A stretch of 64,000 nucleotides of DNA from Zantedeschia hybrid cultivar. Its lineage: Eukaryota > Streptophyta > Magnoliopsida > Alismatales > Araceae. The position numbers and the translations under genes are program-made. A model generated the notes under the pieces. That model worked only from the letters and a program-made list of their open reading frames with translations. It was not told the origin of the DNA and did not search any database. Each line of letters opens with the position of its first letter. The stretch's first letter is position 1. This document shows, one piece after another, positions 21,736-33,855 of the stretch. The DNA is taken from assembly GCA_030544215.1 (NCBI GenBank), contig JARZZO010000008.1, forward strand, positions 28,621,614 through 28,685,613, in the 5' to 3' direction.

Positions 21736-22589
21736 AAAGTGATTCGAATCCTATGACTATAATGATGGTGGACCACGCGGTAAGTTCTCAACTACTCGCG
21801 TTACGGCTTAGAGTTTATCTGAGGGTATTTAGATAACTTTTTATCTTGGTCTCTCCTAGGTGATAGTATATAAATATATCGTATATATTTACTAAATACT
21901 ATAACCTGCTTTGATTCATAATCAAAAGAACAACAATGCATCTCATACATGTCATTAGTGTGGTCATAGATAGCACAGTGGGTTTGACTGGAGCCAACAG
22001 TCAAACGCACACACAATCTAATTATAACAATTATATTAGATAACCTGCAAACACATAGGCAAGAGATCTCCATCTTTTCGCCTTCCTGGTTGCAGCTGTG
22101 GATCGTCCTCGCTCTTTCCTCGGTTGCCTCGATCATATTACATTAATTCTAGAATTAACAAGTAAATTGAAGAAGGCCTTATGGCGAGTACAAGAGAGAG
22201 AGGGAGGTAGAAATACATCGGAGTATGAGAGAGAGAGGTTCGCAGACCTCTATTTATTAACAATTAATAAAACATCATACATCCACGATCCACACAAACC
22301 ATTCATCACATGAATAATAAATTAAGTGCATATTCATGACCACGGTGTCTTTTAAACATTCCACACATGATTCAGCACATCACATGGCTAAAACAAATGA
22401 GTTTTCAAAAATAGATAAGTTTTGGCTTTCAAAAAGCTGGGATCCAATCAAAATTGGTGTTTGAATTTCGAAAATTCATTTAATTAACTTAACATGCAAT
22501 TAAATCTATATTTAAAAGCATTAAATACACATCACATGCGCACACACTCCGAATTAATAATTCCAGATTATTCCATGCAAATTAGAACA

Positions 22590-23070
22590 TTTCTAATAAT
22601 CTAACACTTAGATTAAACCCCCTTTAATAATCTAACAATTAGACTATTAATGACTAATCTAGCTCTTAGACTAGTCCAACAAAATTAATTATTAACTTAT
22701 CACATAAATTAATAATTAACTCTAATTTGTTATTAATTATCAATCTAATAATTAGACTAGATAATTAATAAGTGTTAATCACTAATTTAACCATTAAACT
22801 AATAATTAACACAAATTAATAGTTAAGCATTAATCTAACTCTTAGATTAGTGGATAAAATTAATTATTAGTTTAACTCTTTAAACTAATAACTAGTTACT
22901 CCTTATTAAACCATTAAATTAATTAATTAAAATTAATCATCAATTTAACAATTAAACTAACAATTAATTTCAATTAATTAATAACTACTAATTTAACATT
23001 TAAATTAGTATAATAAAATTAGTTATTAATTTAACATTTAAATTAATAACAAATTTAATCAGTTAACAAC
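22590..23070. repeat. AT-rich array of small hairpins in Copia-1 leader
   Basis: At least eight copies of an imperfect inverted repeat of about 20 bp with centre AAC-NN-TT, for example taatctaactcttagatta, ttagtttaactctttaaactaa, ctaatttaacatttaaattag. Arm sequences change but remain complementary. Shorter versions occur at 35175-35345 in Copia-2. Confidence 0.65.
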
Positions 23071-23995
23071 TTCTTGTTAATTAAAATGATTCCATAATCA
23101 TATTTCCCAAATAACCAAAATTAGATAATAATTTAAAATTCAAAACATTTTTTAATTAAATTAAAATCTAATTTTATTTATTAAATGGACTAATAAGGAA
23201 TAATGGGCTTCATTTGGGTTTATTTGGGGTTTAAAGAGGGTAAAACAGGTTTAATTAAAAAACCCCATAGGGCTCAGCCCCCTAGAGCCATCTGGCTCGA
23301 GCCAGTGGCTCGGCCTGGTTCGAACCAGGTTCGAACCCTGGCTCGAAGCTAAACCCAGCCAGGCCTAGCCTGGCCAAACCAACAGACCGGACCGGCCCAG
23401 CCGGTCAGACCGGCTCGGGACCGGCCGGTTCGACCTCTTCCTTCCCAGCAGAAACCCTAAACTCAGTTGCAGCAGGCCGGCGGCGGTTGCAGGGCTGGGG
23501 CGCCGGCGGCCGTGCCCCCCGGCGGCACAGGCCCCGGCTGGCGGTGCCCCCGGCGCCGGCGACGTGTCCGGCGCCGGCAGGGCCGCCGGCGGTGGCCAAG
23601 AACACATCCGGCCGAGGCCTAAAAGATCCCCAAAAAAATCTGATTTTTCAGGATTTTTAATCCGATTTGGGGCTCGATTTAGCTGCCCTCCATGGGCACT
23701 CCAGAGCCGATCTTGGTGACCGGTGGATAGAGGTGACTATCCTCTACAAATCCGGAGTCTCGGCCGGCCATCCCAACGATTGGGAAGCCGATTAAAGCCG
23801 CCGTAAACACGTCGTTCTTCGTCTCACGAAGAACACGAAAAACCTCAAAATGATCTCAAAAAATTGAAAGAAAATATTCAGATTAACTGTGTTCATCGTA
23901 TGAACACGGATCCAACAATTATTCGAAGTTACAGCATGAAATAAACTCAAGGAAAAATTAATTCGGAGACCGAAACGGGACGAGAAACAGTGGAA

Positions 23996-24011
23996 CCTGG
24001 CTCTGATACCA
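23996..24011 (-). promoter_or_regulatory. Initiator-Met primer binding site of Copia-1
   Basis: Minus-strand TGGTATCAGAGCCAGG, 1 nt after the 5' LTR end. This is the classical plant Copia site complementary to the 3' end of initiator tRNA-Met. Confidence 0.9.
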
Positions 24012-24012
24012 C

Positions 24013-25562
24013 TGTTGGGTTTTCTCGGTTTCTCCGGATCGCTTACGCAGCGGAAAATAAAATTTTACAGCGATCCGTTTCCCGTTTCGAAGAACAAAAT
24101 ACGATAATCTAATTATCGAAATTCTCACCGTGTGCGGATTCGAATCCGCAGCCGTTCGGTTCCGTCGGTGTGACACCGCAAGCCGCGCAAGCGCCCGGCC
24201 TCTAGCGAAGTCCACGCGATCCTCCCCGCGACGGATATCCTCGAGTTCGTCGTTCTTCGCAGCCCGCGAAGCCTCCGCTGGTCGCCGCAATGATCACCGC
24301 AGTGCGCGGACGATTTCCCGTCGAACGGGATTCGGAGAAGCGGCAGAGCAGATCTGGATCTGCCTGGACTCCAGAGGAAGACAGAAACTGAGGAGGGGCG
24401 GCTAGGGTTAGCAGCAGCTTGGCCTGCTCAACCCGTTCGCTATGTTTTATACTAAGCGCGTGGTTTTTCACAAAAACCCCCGATTTGTATAAAACCCACT
24501 TATTTATCCATCGCCTTGAGAATCATTTGCGTGTGACCCTCTAGGCCCAAGTACCAGTCCAGTTAATGGCCCAGTAAGCCCAGTGACTCCTCACTGGCTT
24601 TATTAATTAATTAATAACTCTTTATTAATCAATTAATCAATCAAATTGATGTCGCACATCGAATTCGACCGGGCCTCCGATCACGTTGGGTGCCAAGCAA
24701 CACCGCGTGAACCCGGAAGGTATTTGGGGTTAAGTAACCCACTCTTGGAACCTTTCCGCCGACAGTTACCGCGTGGATATAATCCTTCATTCGTACAATG
24801 CTCTCGAGTCAACTCAGGGTATGGCGAGCTGTCAAACCCTAACCGGTCGACTCACTTGGATTGGATGCCGCTGATGAATATCGGAAAACTCCTTTCCCGA
24901 TATTATCGTCCGCCTTGGCCAGGGACTTCCGCGCATCCTTCATAGAGCATTCTCTCTCTAAGTACCGAGAGCGAATGATTCCTTATTGACACACAATTCC
25001 CTTCGACGGTATTCCGCTCCACTCAATCCTTGGCGTATTAGAATCCCGTGGCTAGAGATTCGTAGACCAAGGTCAAAGTACAGAAGTCCACCGCCAAGGT
25101 GTCCTTGGTGTCTCAGGTCCGACGACCATCCACGCAACTGCGACAATAGAATCAAGCTGGTTGACAGTGAGGTACAATACCATCCAGTGATTCAGTCGGA
25201 TCAGTTCAGTGAACTCATTCTCCAATGAGCACCTACAGATTCGCCTTAGTGTCTCCACACAAATGACTTATGAGACCAGTCATCCTCATCATATGAGCAG
25301 GAGTAATCTGTACTAGTCTAACCGGATATCCGATGTCCTTCTCGGATATCCTCCGACTAGGAACGATTAAGAATATGTGTGTTTAAGTGATCAGTCTCAA
25401 TAGTATGATCTCATCATAATCTGATCACCATAGCACATATTCACGGACTTCATTATGAAACGATAATTAACGCGATTTACACATAATGAATATTATGCCA
25501 TTTTATTAATGATGAACGAGATTTACATTGTTAGATTGGCTTGTAGGCCACCTAAACTAACA
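24013..25562 (-). repeat. 5' LTR of Copia-1 (1550 bp)
   Basis: Partner of 16262-17799. It is 12 bp longer, fully explained by one indel near 24290, where gccgcaa/gtgat/caccgcag looks like a short imperfect duplication of ccgca(a/g)tg. Outer flank is gagat. Confidence 0.95.
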
Positions 25563-26794
25563 GAGATTACCCTAGACATGAGGGTGTATATGCGCCGGTG
25601 GAATTTGACCCGATCCATTGTGTTTGTGAAGTGGTTCACCTCCATTCACTGGCATTGGGAGGGGTTGGGTGCACTGCTCGAACTGTGGCATCCGGAGACG
25701 CATATGTTCGTGTTCCGAGAGTTTGAGGCGACAGTGCTGGTGGAGGAGGTAGAAATCTTTTATGGCTGGGAGGGCCTAGCCACTGGCGATCCCTCGGCTT
25801 TGCCTGCATGGGAGGTAATCTTTGCTGATAGAGTGCAGGACAAACGGGAGGTATGCCGCATGACTGACAGGCGAGGAATCCTCGTCGATCGCCTTGCGCA
25901 CTAGTTGGTCCGAAAGATTAAACGCAAGACGGTCGAATCTGAGAGACTGATGTGAGGCTTATGCCTAGTCCTTAGGGGAGTCTTGTGGTTTCCAACTTCA
26001 GGCTCTGTGCTAGAAAGGGAGTATGTGGGTGTGCTGAGTTTATTGTGGAGAGGTCATTCTCTCGCCCCGGTGATTCTGTCACATCTATATGGAGGGCTTA
26101 GCCACATAAGCATGGGGCGATCTGTAAGGGGGAGCTTATTCACCCTGCAGTTGTGGATGGAGATGCACTTAGTTTTTGATTTTGATGAGAAAGTGACTTC
26201 CACCTCCAGGATATTTCAGCACAGCGCATGGTATCCTGCACGCTCGCTTCTTGGTCCCGAGGATCAAATTCGGTGTCTCACGGCTCATCTCAAGACGAGG
26301 GATGACTGGTGTGATTACCTGAACTTTGAGACCGTGGAAAAATTTATCTTTGTTCCAATGATCCTTCGGGGTATGGAGTTTACCACAAGGGATTCTCGTG
26401 AGCGTGAGTTATGGCTAATCGGCCCTGACGAGTTAGCCCTGTACCAAGGGCATCGTTGCCATCTCCAGATTGGAGTTCTAAGACAGGTGCCATTCCTTGC
26501 TTTGCATGATATGCTGATTGTGCCGAGGCATACAAGGTACGCGAGGGAAGCGCAAGCTATAGAGCGATTCCGACGTGCATGGCGTCGTCACTCTAGATTC
26601 ACCAAGGCTCGCCTTGATGTAGCAGAGACTTTAGAGGGAATCGAGAGATATGTGGATTATTTGACAAATGTACAACATGCTGTATGTGCCTTTTTCATGG
26701 GCCGTAGAGCACTGGAATAATGTATTCATTGAAATTCTAGTGAATAATACAAATTTTGCTTTCCAAAAATTTCCCTCGGACAAAGGTCTATGGC

Positions 26795-26817
26795 GGACGG
26801 CCACGTGGGTGGCCGTC
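26795..26817. repeat. Single perfect 23-bp palindrome unit with CACGTG centre
   Basis: GGACGGCC-N8-GGCCGTC, same geometry as the M arrays, located in the 171-bp gap between antisense genes 1 and 2, 75 bp before the ATG at 26892. Its inner bases form a CACGTG (G-box core), which could be a bHLH/bZIP site, so it may serve as promoter element; that is inference. Confidence 0.6.
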
Positions 26818-27242
26818 TGGGACAATGGACAGCCTCCTAGTTGCTTTTTCTTCCTCTTCTTTCTTGGTTCTGATTTCTCCTTCACCCTCCCATGGTGCGA
26901 GTTTGGCTTCCCCGCTCTCTTAGGAGGAGGAGGACCGGTGGTGGCGATGGTGAGGCGGCAGCGGCCAGCGGCGGTGATGGAGCGAGCACTAGTGACGATG
27001 GCGGCGGGGTGGGTGTTAGCGGCGGCGGCGGCGAGGACACGCCTCGCGTCGAAGAGGAAGAAGAAGAAGAAGAGAGGGCGGCGGAAGAGGATGATGAAGA
27101 GGAGGAAGATGAAGTTGATGAAGAGGAAGAAGAAGAAGAAGGAGAAGATGATGAGGAAGGCGGTGGCAACAAGGAGGTGCCCCCGAAGAAGAAGAAGGTG
27201 AGTTCCTTCGTTCTTTTGTTCCTTGATCGCGGTGGCTAGCGT

Positions 27243-27435
27243 GGTGGACGGTAGGAGATCATGCCGTCCGTTCGTGCAGACGGCGGACGGCCCCGCCGCC
27301 CATCCGTGCGGACTGCGGACGGCCCCGCCGCTGCCGTCCGCGCGGACGGCAGAGGGCCCCGCCACCCGTCAGTATGGACGGCGGAGGGGCCAGCCGTCTG
27401 CCCGTACGGACGGCGAGCAGGCCCGCCATCCGTCA
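27243..27435. repeat. GC-rich palindrome array inside intron 1 of antisense gene 2
   Basis: About seven units on GGACGGC...GCCGTCC. Several are exactly 23 bp (27243-27265, and the units near 27316 and 27376); others have stretched centres. It belongs to the M palindrome family with C/G at the variable arm position. Confidence 0.75.
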
Positions 27436-28355
27436 GGGTGGGGGCCAACTCACTCAAAATCTTTTTTGTATGATCATGCCCCTAACTTTTAATCTTGTTG
27501 GGATTTACAGGGTCCACAGAGAGTCCGGGGCCTAGTTTCTTGGGAGTTGGTCTGGGCCTGGTACCATGCGTTGCCCGATCGCCTCCTTTTCCAGGTGGAT
27601 GCGTTTGGGTTCGGGCCGTTGTTTCGGATCCGACCATTCATGGTTGATGCGCCCTTCTTGGTGGCTCTGCGAGAGCGCTGGGATGACAGATGCAGAGCCT
27701 TCATCATGCCCTGGGGACACATGCTGTCCACGCTGGAGGACGTCTCCTTTTTGACAGGCTTGCCGGTCATTGGTGATCCGGTAGTGGGTCCTGAGCTCAG
27801 GGATTACAGGCAGCTATCAAATCGACTCCTGGGTGAGGGGTACTATCGGGTTCAAGGAGCACTATCTCACATACCCCTCGGACATTTCGCCTGGTCTGTG
27901 GGATTGAGTCGGGTACGGCGGATGCCGAGCGAGACCCTTGAGGCTTTTGCCGAGAGAGTGGAGGCTTTGCTGGATTTGGATGGTCGCTCAGACGATGAGA
28001 ACTTACGGATCTTCCTCTTGTTCTTCTTCGGAAGGCTGTTATTTGCTACAGCTTCAGACAAGGTTAACTTGAAGTATCTGCCGTTGTTGGAGGAACTCCA
28101 AGCAGCGAAGAAGATGGCATGGGGAGCTGCGATGTTAGGTCACCTCTTTTCCCATCTGGTGAGCTATCGCCAGGGATCTGGCAATTTGGGTGGATTCACG
28201 CCTTTTCTTCAGGTAATCCTTCTTGGTTGTTGATCTCTGTCCTTCCTCATTTATGTTGGTTGACATTGACTGTGTTGTCCCTTGTAGATTTGGGGTTATA
28301 CCCGCTTTCCCATCGGCCGCGGGGCCGTCTGGTGGATCGCGAGGGATGGACTCCA

Positions 28356-29908
28356 TGTTGGGATCGCTGTGTCGGGATCCGATCCTAAAACGCAGTGGAA
28401 TAAAATTTTTTCGAGACCGGATCTGTCCCGTTTCAGTCGTTAAAACTAAAACCAATGTAGATCGATTTACCTTGCGTGGATTCGAATCCACGTCCGTTTT
28501 CCGATTCCGTCGGAGCGATGCCGCAAGTCGTGCAGATGCCCGACCTCTAGCGGTATCCACGCGGTTCTCCTTGCGATGGATCGTCCTCGCTTCCTCGCTC
28601 GCTACGGCGTTCGAAGATCCCGTCTGACTGCACGTAATCCGCCGCGCCATGCGGATTCGGAATCCCCATCGAACGGAAGGTGGAGCAGTTGGGAACCGCA
28701 CGCCCAGAGGAGAGAGAAAGTGGGGAAGAACGAATGACGGCTAGGTCAGGGTTGCTGGCCCCGAACATAGAATCCGTTCTTTTATAAGAAGTCAGTTTGC
28801 GGTTTTTCATAAAAACCCAGACTTATCCGAAATCCTGTCGGATTATCCATCGACTTGAAAACCATTTGCGTGTGACCCTCTAGGCCCAAATACCAGTCTA
28901 GTTAATAGCCCATTAAGTCCAATAACCCTTTACTGACCCACTGAATTAATTAATATCCTTATATTCAATTAATCAGCCGAATTTAATGTCCCACAATAAA
29001 TTCGGACGGACTGCCGATCATGTTGGATGCCAAGCAACATCGCATGATCCTAGATGGCACTGGGATTATTGCAACCCTCTATTGGAACCTTTCTGTCATC
29101 GGTTAGCGCGCGGATATAATCCTTCATCCGTACAATGTTCCCGAATCGACCTAGGGTATGGTTTACTGTTAAACCCTATTTGGTCGATTCACTTGAATCA
29201 GATGCCGCTAATCTGAATCCGATAACTCCTTATCGATTATAGAGTCTGCCCTGGCCAGGGACTTTAAGCGCATCATTCTCGGAACATTCTCTCTCAAACA
29301 ACCGAGAGCGGATGATCCCGTATTGAACACACAATTACCTTCGAGGGCATTTCCCTGAACCCGATCGCTTGACTTATTGATAACCCATGGTTAGGGATTT
29401 GTTGGTCAAGGTCAAAGCTCAGAAACCTACCAACAAGATATCTTTGGAGTCTCAGGTCCAAGGATCATCCACGCAACCGTGACAAATGAATCGAGCTGGT
29501 TAACAGTGAGGTGATTACCATCCAACGATTCATAGTCGGATCAGTTCAGTGAACTCATTCACCAATGAGCACCTATAGGTTCAGCATAGTGTCTCCACAC
29601 AAGTGACTTATGGGATCAGTCACCCTCATCATATGAGCTAAGTAACCTATACTAGTCTATCCGGATGTTCGATGTCCTATCTCAAACATCCTATGACTAG
29701 GAACAATTAAGAACATGTGTTTATAGGTCTTTGGTCCCGTAATTATGATCTCATCATAATCCGAAGACTGTTGCACATGTTCATGGACTTCATCGTGATA
29801 CGATAAACACAGATCGAATTAATTACATACAATGAATTATTGCCATTTATTAATAATCTGAATAAGTACACAGTATCGGATTGGCTTTGAGACCATCTAA
29901 TACTAACA
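28356..29908 (-). repeat. 3' LTR of Copia-2 (1553 bp)
   Basis: Minus strand starts TGTTAGTATTAGATGG and ends GCGATCCCAACA. A polypurine tract AAAGTGGGAGAT abuts it at 29909-29920. Confidence 0.95.
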
Positions 29909-29922
29909 ATCTCCCACTTTGA

Positions 29923-32900
29923 CTAAAGCCAATCACTTTTATACAGAATACCCATATTCTCTAAGTGATGCTCAAAAACATTTTGAGACAAAGGCTTTGT
30001 AAGTGGATCTGCTATGTTGTCGGCTGAGAGAACTCTTTCCACCACGACATCTCCTCGAGCTATAATCTCTCTGATCAGATGAAAGTGCCGCAGAATGTGC
30101 TTCGACTTCTGATGAGACCTCGGCTCTTTCGCTTGAACAATCGCCCCATTGTTGTCACATAGCAGTGGGACGGGACCAGATATGCTTTCCACCACACCAA
30201 GATCGCCGATGAATTTCTTCATCCATACAGCTTCCTTGGCGGCTTCAGCAGCAGCAATATACTCGGCTTCCGTTGTCGAATCGGCAGTGGTTTCCTGCTT
30301 GAAACTTTTCCAGCTCACTGCTCCCCCGTTGAGTGTGAAAATAAAACTTGATGTTGACTTGCTGTCATCAGGATCAGACTGAAAACTCGAGTCAGTGTAT
30401 CCTTGCAGCTTTAAGTCTCCTCCTCCATAGACTAGAAATAGATCCTTAGTCTTTCTCAAGTATTTAAGGATGCATTTCACAGCCTTCCAGTGTTCATCAC
30501 CTGGATCTGCCTGATGTCTGCTCGTAACACTTAGAGCATATGCTACATTAGGTCTGGTACATAGCATGGCATACATGATGGACCCTATGGCAGAAGCATA
30601 GGGGACTTTATCCATCACTTTCCTCTCTTCAGGTGTCTTGGGAGACTGACCTTTAGAGAGTGAAATTCCATGTCTCATCGGTATGAGACCTCTCTTGGAA
30701 TTTTCCATGCCAAACCTTTTGACAATGGTTTCTATGTACATGGATTGGGTTAAAGCTAGCATCTTCTTTGATTTATCTCTATAGATTCGTATTCCCAATA
30801 CGTAAGATGCTTCTCCCAAATCCTTCATGGAGAAGTTCTTTGACAGCCATATCTTTACTTATGACATCATTCCTACATCATTCCCAATGACTAGGATGTT
30901 ATCAACGTAAAGAACTAGAAATGTGATTGCGCTCCTACTGTTTTTCTTGTATACACAGGGCTCATCTTCATTCTTAATGAACCCATAAGATTTGATCGCC
31001 TCATCAAATCTTATGTTCCATCTTCAGGATGCTTGCTTCAGTCCATAAATGGACCTCTGCAACTTCCATACCATGTCTGGAGATTCTTTGGATGTGAATC
31101 CTTCTGGTTGTATCATATACACCTCCTCCTCAAAGTTTCTATTGAGGAAGGCAGTCTTCACATCCATCTGCCATATTTCATAATCATGGTAGGCAGCAAT
31201 GGAGAGAAGAATTCTGATAGACTTAATCATAGCAACGGGTGCAAAGGTTTCGTCATAGTCAACACCTTGTCTTTGACGATAGTCTTTCGCCACTAATCTT
31301 GCTTTATAAGTCTCAATACGTCCATCTGCACCGATCTTTCTTTTAAAGATCCATTTGCAGCTGATAGGTACTATACCATCGGGTAAATCCACCAAGTTCT
31401 AAACTTGGTTGATGTACATGGACTGTATTTCAGAATTCATGGCTTCCCGCCATTTCCCGGCCTCTGGACTTTCAATGGCCTCCTGGTAAGTCTTAAGATC
31501 ATCATCCTCATTATAGAGTATCCTTGAACCATCCAAATTAATATGTCCCACATATCTTTTTGGTGGTTTAGGTACTCTTTCAGACCTACGAGGTTCATGT
31601 GTATCATTTCGAACAGGTCCAGAAACTGACGGTTCATTTGATGAACCATTGCCAGTTTGTGGGTCTGGAACTTCTTCCAGTGTTACATTACTCCCACTGT
31701 CCTTCTGGAGAATATAATCTTCTTCCAGAAAGACAACTCTCCTGGCCACAAACACCTTTTGCTCGCCAGGAAGATAAAAGTAATATCCATAAGTTTCCTT
31801 TGGATATCCCACAAATCTGCATTTGTCAGTTCTGGATTCCAGCTTATCTGCGTCATGTCTTTTAACATGAGCAGGACATCCCCAGACTTTAACATGTTTA
31901 AGGTCTGGTTTCCTTCCATTCCATATCTCATATGGAGTGGTCTCAACAGATTTGCTGGGTACCTTGTTCATGATATATATAGCCGAGCTAAGTGCATATC
32001 CCCATAAGGACACTGGTAATTTGGACATGCTCATCATAGATCGCACCATTTCCATTAATGTGCGATTTCTCCTTTCTGATACACCATTCATTTGAGGTGT
32101 ATAAAGAGGTGTAAGCTGAGAAAGGATACTATTATCCTTTAAGTATTTAATGAACTCAGTACTCAAGTATTCACCACCCCGATCAGATCGGATGGTTTTT
32201 ATACTCTTTCCTGTTTGTTTTTCTACTTCATTCTTAAATTCTCTGAATTTCTCAAAGGCTTCAGATTTATACTTCAATAAGTATACATATCCAAATCTTG
32301 AGTAATCATCAGTGAATGTAATGAAGTATGAGAAACCACCAATAGCTTGGGTTGACATAGGACCACATACATCTGAATGTATGAGTTCTAATATGCTTTT
32401 GGCTCGTTCTCCAGTTCCACTAAATGGAGACTTAGCCATTTTACCTATTAAACATGACTCACAGGTTACATATGATTCATAATCAAATGGATCCAAATAT
32501 CCATCTTTATGCAACCTTTGGAGTCTGTTTTCACCAATGTGTCCAAGCCTACAATGCCACAAGTAGGCTTTGTTCATTTCATACTTACTTCTTTTAATCG
32601 AAGAACCGATATGTAAATTATCATGAGACACATTCAATAGATACAATCAATTGGACAAAATAACAGAAGCTATTAATTTATTTCCGAAATAAATTGAACA
32701 ACTATTGTTCTTAAAATTTAAATTGTATCCAATTCTATCTAAACATGAAATAGAAATGATGTTCCTTATTATGCTAGGTACATAATAACAATCATCTAAT
32801 AAAAATGTGTCTCCGAATGGTAGCTTGAGCTTCACTGTCCCCACAGCGATCGCCGCAACTCTTGCGCCGTTACCTAGTCTCAGCTCCACCTCGCCGGTTC

Positions 32901-33855
32901 TCAGCTTACGCCTTCTTGTCAGTGCCTGCACAGAATTGCAGATATGAGATACACATCTAGTATCTAATACCCATGATGTACAATCTCTAATTGACAAGTT
33001 TACATCTATCATATAGATACCTGAAGCGTCCTGCTGTTTCACAGTTCCTTGAGCCTTGTCCTTGACGTATTCCTTACAATTCCTCTTCCAATGCCCTTTC
33101 TGGTGACAGTAGAAGCAATCACCTTTCTCAGCACTTTTACCCTTGTCTTTCTTGGTGACCTTTGCCTTTCTCTGAACCTTGTTCTTATTCTTTCGAAAAG
33201 CTTGGATTGCAAGTCTTTTTCTGTTGGTCTTACCAATCATTAGGACTTGGGGTTTATCCTTCACAAGGTTCTCCTCAGCAGTTTTTAACATGTTCAGCAG
33301 TTCAGCTAAGGTGGCCTGGATCTTGTTCATGTTAAAATTAACGATGAACTGAGCATATGATGGTGGAAGTGAAGACAACACGAGGTCTATGTGCATCTCC
33401 TTGGGAAGTATAATCCCAAGAGCATCCAGCCTCTCTACCCACTCAATCATCTTCAGTACGTGATTCTGTACTGAAGTTCCCTCTGCCATCTGAGCTTTGA
33501 ACAGATTCTTCGATATCTCATATCGTTCGATTCTGCTCTGCTCACCAAAGAGCTCCTTCAAATGGAGCATGATGGATCTAGCATCCATCTCTTCATATTG
33601 CCTCTGCAACTCATTGCTCATAGAGGCTAACATGTAGCATTGGGCCATGGTGGAATCCTCCTTCCATTTTTCATACGCTATCATTTCCTCCTCTGGAGCA
33701 TCCAATGCAGGTTCAGAAGGAGGTTCAGTATCCAAGACGTAGGCAATCTGCTCAGACCTGAGGACTATCTTCAGGTTTCTGAGCCAGTCTGAGTAATTGG
33801 TGCCTGTCAAACGGTTGGCATCAAGTATGCCTCGCAACGGGTTATGGTGCGACAT
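29923..33855 (-). pseudogene. gag-pol: Copia-2 gag-pol polyprotein, full-length gag, stops and mutated RT active site
   Basis: One frame from ATG 33855. Complete capsid-like gag of about 220 residues; intact CCHC knuckle CFYCHQKGHWKRNC; protease region (WVLDTRCVSH, where the catalytic Gly of DTG is Arg); GAG-pre-integrase; integrase HSD, SDRGGEY, NGVSERRNRTL; reverse transcriptase, where the YVDD box reads YVDN near 30905; RNase H. In-frame stops at 32647 (TGA), 31399 (TAG, from TGG), about 31021 (TGA) and about 30860 (TAA). The element is dead, but its gag frame is intact up to the protease and could still supply Gag in trans to Copia-1 if compatible (speculative). Confidence 0.9.

Larger units (their letters stand above)
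21231..23995 (-). other. 5' leader of Copia-1, no gene seen
   Basis: About 2.8 kb between primer site and gag. It contains the four stem-loops near gag, an AT-rich hairpin array at 22590-23070 and a GC-rich block at 23270-23600 with perfect palindromes (ctggctcgagccag at 23292-23305, cctggttcgaaccagg at 23314-23329). GC-rich open frames near 23365-23607 read as Pro/Ala/Gly-rich low complexity and are not supported as genes. A hairpin ggcat-cta-atgcc near 21663 is shared with Copia-2. Confidence 0.65.
16262..25562 (-). mobile_element. Copia-1, Ty1/Copia LTR retrotransposon with internally deleted gag
   Basis: Two LTRs (16262-17799 and 24013-25562) with TG...CA ends and a 5-bp duplication gagat at 16257-16261 and 25563-25567. 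On the minus strand the 5' LTR is on the right, followed by an initiator-Met primer site, a leader of about 2.8 kb and one gag-pol frame. Integrase precedes reverse transcriptase, which defines Copia. The LTRs differ by about 15 substitutions in 1.54 kb by my reading plus a 12-bp indel, so insertion was recent. Confidence 0.95.
16034..26720 (+). pseudogene. Antisense accessory gene 1 of M: DUF7745/PMD-like, split by Copia-1
   Basis: Plus strand, opposite to M pol. Exon 1 is 16034-16126 (MASPSAHATAREP, 31 codons), intron 16127-16190 (gtatgc...tgcag), exon 2 from 16191. Copia-1 lies inside exon 2; with one gagat copy removed the frame is continuous to 26720. The product looks like the plant DUF7745 domain, a relative of the plant mobile domain: LELWHPETHMFVFREFEAT, then LVLRGVLWFPTSGSVLE, then LQLWMEMHLVFD, then a Trp-rich part, about 440 residues. 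Two in-frame stops, TAG at 25902 and TGA near 25950, make it a pseudogene. Function in retroelements is unknown. Family assignment rests on pattern recognition only. Confidence 0.65.

Noticed and set aside
23314..23329. tRNA-derived (SINE-like) element because of GGTTCGAACC
   Set aside because: No A box, no cloverleaf and no A-tail; the motif is explained by the perfect palindrome.
23365..23607. Pro/Ala-rich minus-strand protein in Copia-1 leader
   Set aside because: Low-complexity product of a GC-rich block; no counterpart in Copia-2 and no domain.
26892..27172. Ser-rich minus-strand protein
   Set aside because: Shadow of the Gly/Glu-rich exon 1 of antisense gene 2.
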